A DNA stretch of 64,000 nucleotides from Baekduia soli (lineage in GTDB: Bacteria > Actinomycetota > Thermoleophilia > Solirubrobacterales > Solirubrobacteraceae): the NCBI RefSeq assembly GCF_007970665.1, contig NZ_CP042430.1, forward strand, positions 4,092,001-4,156,000. The letters run 5' to 3'. The notes under the pieces are model-generated. The model was not told the DNA's origin. It was given only the letters and a program-made list of their open reading frames with translations, and did not search any database. Each line of letters starts with the position of its first letter. Positions within the stretch are counted from its first letter, which is position 1. This document shows, in pieces, positions 59,245 through 64,000 of this stretch. A program made the position numbers and the translations under genes.

Positions 59245-59250
59245 AGGATA
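59245..59250 (-). promoter_or_regulatory. lepA -10 element (TATCCT)
   Basis: TATCCT on the minus strand, 10 nt before TTG 59234. Confidence 0.5.
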
Positions 59251-59271
59251 GAGCGGGCCGGGCACCGCGGC

Positions 59272-60924
59272 TCAGGCGCCGGGCGCCGGGCGCCCGAGGC
59301 GCCCGCGCACCAGGCGCTGCAGCTGGCGGGCCTCGGCGAGGTCCATGGCCAGCACGACGTAGGCGTAGGCCGCCACGCCGGCCGCCAGGCCGCCACCGAC
59401 GGAGATGACTTGCGCGACGAGGCTGCGGCCGAAGAGCCAGTCCAGGAAGGCCCACGTCACCCACGTGGCGATCCCGAACCAGACCGCGGCGACGAGCATG
59501 CCGGCGACCGCCTCCAGCGTGTCGCGCAGCTCGAGCCGGCCCTCGAGCTCGCGACGCAGGTAGACGTACTGGGCGCCGGCCAGCGCGAGGTCGGCGATCG
59601 CCGTGCCCGCCACGACGCCGCCGATGCCGAAGGGCAGCAGCGCGATCGACACCCCGATGTTGACGACGAGGTTGGCCACCGAGAGCCAGGTCACGACCCA
59701 CGGGCGCTGCAGGCTGAAGAAGCTGCGGGTCAGCAGCAGGTTGACGCCGCTGAACGGCAGGCTGAACGAGAACCAGAACAGCGCCTTGGCGACCAGCGTC
59801 GTGTCCGCCGCGTTGAACTCCCCGCGCTGGTAGACGAGGCGGATCATCGGCTCGGCCAGCACGGCCGTGGCCGCGGCGGCGGGCAGCAGCATGAGGAAGA
59901 TGAGGCGCAGGCCGTTGCCGACCGTGCTGCGCAGGCCGGGCACGTCGCGGCGGGCGGCCAGCCGGGAGAGCTGCGGGAACAGCACGGTGGCGATCGCGAC
60001 GCTGAACATGCCCTGGGGCAGCATGTAGAGGCGGAAGGCCGCGTCGATCGCGCGGGGGCCGCGGTCGGAGACGTAGCCGGCCAGGTCGTAGTTGACCAGC
60101 GCGTTGAAGTTGATGAGGCCCAGCCCCAGCGTGACGGGCAGCATGAGGACGAAGACGCGCTTGACCCGCGGGTCGCGCCAGTCGAAGGACCACTCGAAGT
60201 GGAAGCCGACCGTGCGCAGCACGGGCAGCGCCATGAGGAACTGCACCAGCGTCCCGACGAGGATCCCGATGGCGTACGCGTAGAGCTGGTGGTCGCCGCT
60301 GAACAGCGGGCGTGCGCCCACCATGAAGGCCATGATCACGATGTTCCAGACCAGGGCCGAGAGCGCCGGGATGGAGAAGTGGTCGTAGGCCTGCAGGATC
60401 CCGACGACCAGGCCGTTGAGCCCGAGGATCAGCACGATCGGGAACAGGACCCGGCTGAAGCCGACCGCCAGGTGGTTCGACGCCTCGGAGAACTTGCTCG
60501 GCGTGATCGCGGGGACGATCACGCCGGCGGTGGCGATGAACAGCACCGACAGCGCGGTCAGGACGACCAGGATGATCAGCAGCAGCGTCGAGGCCAGCCG
60601 GAAGGCCTCGCGCTTGCGGCCCTCCTCCTGCAGCTCGGTGAAGATCGGCACGAACGCCGCGCTGAGCGCGGAGTCGGCGAACAGCGAGCGCACCACGTTG
60701 GGGATCGCGAACGCGAACGTGAACGCGCTGAAGGCCGGGGTCAGGCCGAAGAACGCCGAGGCCAGGACCTCGCGCAGCAGGCCGGCCACGCGCGAGAGGC
60801 CGGTCAGGATCGAGAAGATGGCGGTGTTGCGCGCGAACGAGCGCCGTGGCGGCGGCGGGCCGCCGGCGGCACGGCGTGCCCGTTCGGCGGCCGGTCCCCC
60901 GGCCGATGGTGCCTGGCTCGTCAC
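59272..60924 (-). CDS. murJ: Lipid II flippase MurJ
   Basis: A 550-residue MOP-superfamily protein with about 14 membrane segments: [30 protein letters not shown] (MurJ opening), [44 protein letters not shown], and [13 protein letters not shown]. Exports lipid-linked peptidoglycan precursors. N-terminal extension of 30 Ala/Pro/Arg-rich residues and no cytosolic pseudokinase extension as in mycobacterial MviN. GTG is 9 nt after TAGCAT. Divergent from rpsT. Confidence 0.94.
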   Translation of the reverse strand: MTSQAPSAGGPAAERARRAAGGPPPPRRSFARNTAIFSILTGLSRVAGLLREVLASAFFGLTPAFSAFTFAFAIPNVVRSLFADSALSAAFVPIFTELQEEGRKREAFRLASTLLLIILVVLTALSVLFIATAGVIVPAITPSKFSEASNHLAVGFSRVLFPIVLILGLNGLVVGILQAYDHFSIPALSALVWNIVIMAFMVGARPLFSGDHQLYAYAIGILVGTLVQFLMALPVLRTVGFHFEWSFDWRDPRVKRVFVLMLPVTLGLGLINFNALVNYDLAGYVSDRGPRAIDAAFRLYMLPQGMFSVAIATVLFPQLSRLAARRDVPGLRSTVGNGLRLIFLMLLPAAAATAVLAEPMIRLVYQRGEFNAADTTLVAKALFWFSFSLPFSGVNLLLTRSFFSLQRPWVVTWLSVANLVVNIGVSIALLPFGIGGVVAGTAIADLALAGAQYVYLRRELEGRLELRDTLEAVAGMLVAAVWFGIATWVTWAFLDWLFGRSLVAQVISVGGGLAAGVAAYAYVVLAMDLAEARQLQRLVRGRLGRPAPGA

Positions 60925-60933
60925 GCGGGTGGG

Positions 60934-60939
60934 ATGCTA
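60934..60939 (-). promoter_or_regulatory. murJ -10 element (TAGCAT)
   Basis: TAGCAT on the minus strand, 9 nt before GTG 60924. Confidence 0.5.
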
Positions 60940-60989
60940 CGGACCGCACCGGGCCCATCGACCGGTCCGCATCGCGGCCCCGGGGCCGC

Positions 60990-60995
60990 TAGCAT
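60990..60995 (+). promoter_or_regulatory. rpsT -10 element (TAGCAT)
   Basis: TAGCAT, 12 nt before ATG 61008; the same hexamer as on the opposite strand for murJ. Confidence 0.5.
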
Positions 60996-61007
60996 GGTCC
61001 GTCGCTC

Positions 61008-61277
61008 ATGGCGAACATTCACTCGCAGAAGAAGCGCATCCTCCGGGCCGAGCGTGAGCGCCTGGAGAACCGCCGCTACACCTCCACCATCAAGACCTAC
61101 TTCCGCCGTCTGGAGACCGCGGTCGCCGGTGGCGATGACGCGCAGGCCGACGCCGACCACCGCGTCCTGGTCCAGACGATCGACAAGGCCGTCAAGCGCG
61201 GCGCCCTGCACCGCAACACGGGCGCCCGCAAGAAGAGCCGCGCCGCCCGCGTGCGCGTCGGCGGTCCCGCCGCCTAG
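61008..61277 (+). CDS. rpsT: 30S ribosomal protein S20
   Basis: An 89-residue basic helical protein: ANIHSQKKRILRAERERLENRRYTSTIKTYFRRLE and IDKAVKRGALHRNTGARKKSR, the S20 hallmark. Assembles early onto 16S rRNA. Monocistronic between a leaderless-type promoter and a good terminator. Confidence 0.96.
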   Translation: MANIHSQKKRILRAERERLENRRYTSTIKTYFRRLETAVAGGDDAQADADHRVLVQTIDKAVKRGALHRNTGARKKSRAARVRVGGPAA

Positions 61278-61308
61278 CGCGACCGCCCCAGCAGCTCCCG
61301 CCGGACCG

Positions 61309-61336
61309 ACGGCTCCCGATCCCCGGGGGCCGTTTT
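61309..61336 (+). terminator. rpsT intrinsic terminator
   Basis: ACGGC-t-CCC ... GGG-g-GCCGT hairpin (61309-61333) followed by TTTT; a classic rho-independent terminator 31 nt after the stop. Confidence 0.8.
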
Positions 61337-61396
61337 CGCGTGCGCGGTCCGTCCGCGGCCGCGTGGCCGTCCTGCACAGCCGTGGGCCGGGCGGCG

Positions 61397-62371
61397 TCAG
61401 GCCGTGGCCATGCGGCCGAGGGCGCGGATCGCCGCGGTGTCCTCGGAGAGGTCGCCCAGCCCCCGGGTCTGCAGCTCGAGGTCGGCGAGCGTCTCCAGCG
61501 CCCGGCGCAGCGCCTCGGGGTCGGTGGCCCGGGCCTCCTTGATGCGCCGGTCGGCCGCCCACGAGCTGCCGCGCATGGACGTCTTGACCTGCGTCGGCGA
61601 CTCGCCGGCCTCCAGGCGGTCGGCGATCGCGAGCACGTCGCGCAGCCGCCGGGCCATCAGCGGGATGAGGCGCGGCAGGGACTCCCCCTGCTCCCGGAGC
61701 TCCAGGAACGCGTGGAACACGCTGCGCCGGTCACGCGCCACGAGCGCGTCGACCAGACCCCAGACCTGGATCTCGGCGGAGTCGGCGGTCGCGTCGTGGA
61801 CGTCCTCGACGCCGATGCGGGCGCCCTCGCCCCGCTCGAGGGCGAGCTTCTCGAGCTCGCGCAGCAGGCGCTGCTGGCGATCGCCGACCTGGGCCACCAG
61901 GGCCTGGGCGGCGGCGGGATCGAGCTCGAGGCCCAGCCGCCGGGCCTCCCCCATCGCCCACTTGGGCAGCTCGCGGGCCTTGACCGTCGCCTGCTCGACG
62001 ACGTCGCCGCCGGCCTTGGTCACGGCCTTGGCCAGCGCGGCGGGGACCTTGGCGCGCCCGTCCTCGCGCGCGAAGAACGCCACGGTCGTTTCGGGCGCGA
62101 GCCCCTGCAGCGCAGGCACGACATGGGTCTCCACGTCGGCCTGCTTCCAGCGCTCGGCGCCGTCGACGACCACGAAGCGCCGCCCGATCGCGAACGTCAT
62201 CGCACTGAGCGCGTGGCCGACGGCCTCCGGCGTGGCCGCGTCGCCCTCCAGCACCTCCAGGCCGCCTGCGCCGCTCTCCCCCTCGGCGCGCAGCCGCAGG
62301 CCGGCGCGCCGCTCGGCGATGCGCCCGTGGTCGTCTCCGTGGATGAGGTAGGCCGGCTTCCACTGCGCCAT
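61397..62371 (-). CDS. holA: DNA polymerase III delta subunit
   Basis: A 324-residue clamp-loader subunit: KPAYLIHGDDHGRIAERRAGLRLRA opening, FVVVDGAERWKQADVE, LVAQVGDRQQRLLRELEKLALERG, AEIQVWGLVDALVARDRRSVFHAFLEL, and LIPLMARRLRDVLAIADRLEAG. Opens the beta sliding clamp. ATG is 7 nt after TAGACT. Thirty-seven nt downstream of comEC, the usual comEC-holA-rpsT neighbourhood of Gram-positives. Confidence 0.9.
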   Translation of the reverse strand: MAQWKPAYLIHGDDHGRIAERRAGLRLRAEGESGAGGLEVLEGDAATPEAVGHALSAMTFAIGRRFVVVDGAERWKQADVETHVVPALQGLAPETTVAFFAREDGRAKVPAALAKAVTKAGGDVVEQATVKARELPKWAMGEARRLGLELDPAAAQALVAQVGDRQQRLLRELEKLALERGEGARIGVEDVHDATADSAEIQVWGLVDALVARDRRSVFHAFLELREQGESLPRLIPLMARRLRDVLAIADRLEAGESPTQVKTSMRGSSWAADRRIKEARATDPEALRRALETLADLELQTRGLGDLSEDTAAIRALGRMATA

Positions 62372-62378
62372 CGGCCGC

Positions 62379-62384
62379 AGTCTA
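62379..62384 (-). promoter_or_regulatory. holA -10 element (TAGACT)
   Basis: TAGACT on the minus strand, 7 nt before the holA ATG. Confidence 0.5.
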
Positions 62385-62408
62385 GGCCCGTCCGCGGCGG
62401 CCGCCCGC

Positions 62409-64000
62409 TCACGCACCGGCGCCCCCGGTCGCCCGCGCGGCCGCGACGGTGGCCCTCCCGCCCCCGAGGTCGACGCGGACCGTCCCGTCGCGGTCCGTGC
62501 GCCGCACGACGCCGCCTGCGGCCGCCAGGGCGCGCATCGTCGCCGGGACGGGATGGCCGTAGGTGTTGTGGCGTCCGACCTCGACGAGCGCGATCCGCGG
62601 GCGCAGCTCCTGCAGGAGGCCCTCCAGGCCGGGATCGGCGCTGCCGTGGTGGCTGACCTTCAGGACGTCGACCGGCGTGAGCCCGAGCGGGGCGAGGACC
62701 GGGCTCTCGGCGTCGGCGGTGAGCAGGACCCGCGCGCCGTGGGCGGAGGCGACCGCGACGATGGCGCGGTCGTTGGGGTCGGTGCCGGGCACGGCCGGTC
62801 CGGGCGGAGGCCACAGGACCCGCAGCGCCAGGGTCCCGACGCGCACGACCTGCCCGGCGGCGGCGGGCACGACCCGCGTGTGACGCCGAGCCAGGGGTCC
62901 GTCGAGCGCCCGCGATCCCGGGGACCGGTCGCCCCCGCGGCCGTCGAGCAGGACGTCGACGGGCAGGCGGGCGAGCACCGCCGGCGCGCCCCCCTCGTGG
63001 TCGGCCTGGGCGTGGGTGACCACGAGGACATCGAGCCGCCCGACGCCGGCGCGACGCAGCTCGGCCAGCAGCGGGGCGCCGGGCGGCCCGGTGTCGACCA
63101 GGACCGCGTGGCCGTCGGCCTGCAGCAGCGTGGCATCACCCTGGCCGATGTCCAGCGCCGTGACGCGCAGCACGCCGGCCGGCGGCGGTCCCACCACCCC
63201 GTGCCGCAGAAGTCCCGGGCCCACGAGCACCAGGAACGCCGCCAGGGCGCCGGCGACCACGAGCGCCCGTCGGCGCACGCGCCGCCGGCGCGACGCGGAC
63301 GCCGCGCCCGGACCCTCGCGCCCCGGCAGCAGGGCCGCGGCGACGAGCGCGGCGATCCCCGCCACCGCGGCGGCGGGCACGGCCACCTGCGCCCCGGGCA
63401 GTCCGGCGGCGGCGTGGGCCAGCGCGACGAGGAAGCCGAGCGGGAGGCCGGCCACGGCGACGAGCGGCGCCACGAGGGCGGCGGGGGCCAGCTGGCCGAC
63501 CGTGGCCGCGATCATCCCGAGCCACATGACGGGAGCGACCGCGGGCGCGGCCAGGATGTTGGCGGGCAGGCTCACGAGCGACGAGCGGTCGAAGCGCCAG
63601 GCGATGATCGGCGCGGTGGCCAGCGTGGCGGCGATCGTCACGGCGGCGACCTCCGCGGCACCGCGCGGCACGCGGGCCCGCCTCAGGCGATCGGCCGCGG
63701 GGCGCGCGAGAAGGGCGATGCCCAGGACCGCGGCGAAGCTCAGCTGCCATCCCGGGTCTGCGGCGCTGCGCGGGTCGGCGGCGAGGGTCGCGCCGGCCGC
63801 CAACAGCAGGGCGTAGCCGCGCGACGCCGGGCGCGAGGCCAGCGCGGCGGCCAGCGTGGCCATCCCCATGATCCCCGCGCGCTGGATCGACGGGCCCGAG
63901 CCGGCCAGTGGGACGTAGAGCGCGATGAGCGCCGCGGTCAGCCACCAGCGCAGCTGGACGCCCAGGCCCGAGACGGCCCCCACCGCCAGCACGAGCGCGG
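62409..64000 (-). CDS. comEC: ComEC/Rec2 DNA-uptake channel, C-terminal part (5' end outside window)
   Basis: At least 530 residues, with the frame open at the window edge. The Competence-domain membrane part (IQRAGIMGMATLAAALASRPASRGYALLLAAG, DPGWQLSFAAVLGIALLARP, PANILAAPAVAPVMWLGM) precedes a metallo-beta-lactamase-like domain: LDIGQGDATLLQADGHAVLVDTG, metal motif VVTHAQADHEGG, and VLKVSHHGSADPG. The channel takes up single-stranded DNA, and the MBL domain may degrade the second strand. Natural competence in this lineage is unproven. Next to holA as in many bacteria. Confidence 0.93.
   Translation of the reverse strand, partial: ALVLAVGAVSGLGVQLRWWLTAALIALYVPLAGSGPSIQRAGIMGMATLAAALASRPASRGYALLLAAGATLAADPRSAADPGWQLSFAAVLGIALLARPAADRLRRARVPRGAAEVAAVTIAATLATAPIIAWRFDRSSLVSLPANILAAPAVAPVMWLGMIAATVGQLAPAALVAPLVAVAGLPLGFLVALAHAAAGLPGAQVAVPAAAVAGIAALVAAALLPGREGPGAASASRRRRVRRRALVVAGALAAFLVLVGPGLLRHGVVGPPPAGVLRVTALDIGQGDATLLQADGHAVLVDTGPPGAPLLAELRRAGVGRLDVLVVTHAQADHEGGAPAVLARLPVDVLLDGRGGDRSPGSRALDGPLARRHTRVVPAAAGQVVRVGTLALRVLWPPPGPAVPGTDPNDRAIVAVASAHGARVLLTADAESPVLAPLGLTPVDVLKVSHHGSADPGLEGLLQELRPRIALVEVGRHNTYGHPVPATMRALAAAGGVVRRTDRDGTVRVDLGGGRATVAAARATGGAGA

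Noticed and set aside
62197-64000. Overlapping minus-strand frames inside comEC and holA
   Set aside because: Out-of-frame shadows, Arg/Pro-rich; the true frames carry the ComEC and delta-subunit motifs.

Overview
The window is about 73% G+C, densely packed and almost free of mobile DNA. Gene content (ACT-domain malic enzyme, short S1 protein with an acidic tail, MutY without the C-terminal domain, paired MaoC dehydratases, HhH-GPD repair protein, GH clan-A-like secreted enzyme, DivIVA with a low-complexity tail) fits an actinobacterium of the Thermoleophilia/Solirubrobacterales type. This is inferred from protein character only; no rRNA or tRNA gene is visible.

Layout. 1-8.5 kb: end of a lytic transglycosylase, then uvrA (with a LexA/SOS box), a secreted glycoside hydrolase, divIVA, mutY and uvrB on the minus strand. 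8.5-10.9 kb: an amino-acid-permease remnant, an EamA exporter/S51-like peptidase pair divergent from an ArsR regulator with two operators, and an MFS remnant. 10.9-20.7 kb: SLT transglycosylase, coaE, rpsA, FAD reductase, polA, malic enzyme, SDR epimerase and HhH-GPD glycosylase. 20.7-26.2 kb: a complete branched-chain amino-acid ABC operon (livK-H-M-G-F plus a small membrane protein). 26.3-36.7 kb: an 18-bp tandem repeat, then the tryptophan genes (trpA, trpB, trpF, trpC, trpD, trpG, trpE) with hisIE, interrupted by a YbhN-like membrane protein in the opposite orientation and by an HtrA protease. 36.7-42.1 kb: a PAS-GGDEF-EAL protein, FAD reductase, phytoene synthase and a divergent ArsA-like ATPase. 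42.1-44.1 kb: a structured ORF-free leader ending in a strong terminator, then a DrrAB-type ABC exporter. 44.1-47 kb: era, ybeY, phoH, yqeY. 47-50.5 kb: NlpC/P60 hydrolase, type II NADH dehydrogenase, alpha/beta hydrolase and a chemoreceptor remnant. 50.5-57.4 kb: hrcA-dnaJ-prmA, hadAB-like dehydratases, EamA transporter divergent from a MocR regulator, and a degenerate PIG-L protein. 57.4-64 kb: lepA, murJ, rpsT, holA and the 3' part of comEC.

Expression logic. First genes of transcription units repeatedly show a TANNNT hexamer 5-13 nt before an ATG, GTG or TTG, the signature of leaderless or nearly leaderless mRNAs. Internal operon genes instead use ATGA/GTGA stop-start overlaps or a Shine-Dalgarno. 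I used this to choose several start codons (uvrA, mutY, trpF, lepA).

No CRISPR array, prophage, IS element or defence island is visible. The most unusual items are the structured leader at 42.1-42.35 kb, the compact operator arrangements of the ArsR/EamA and MocR/EamA pairs, the broken-up trp cluster, the 18-bp tandem repeat, and three decayed gene fragments.
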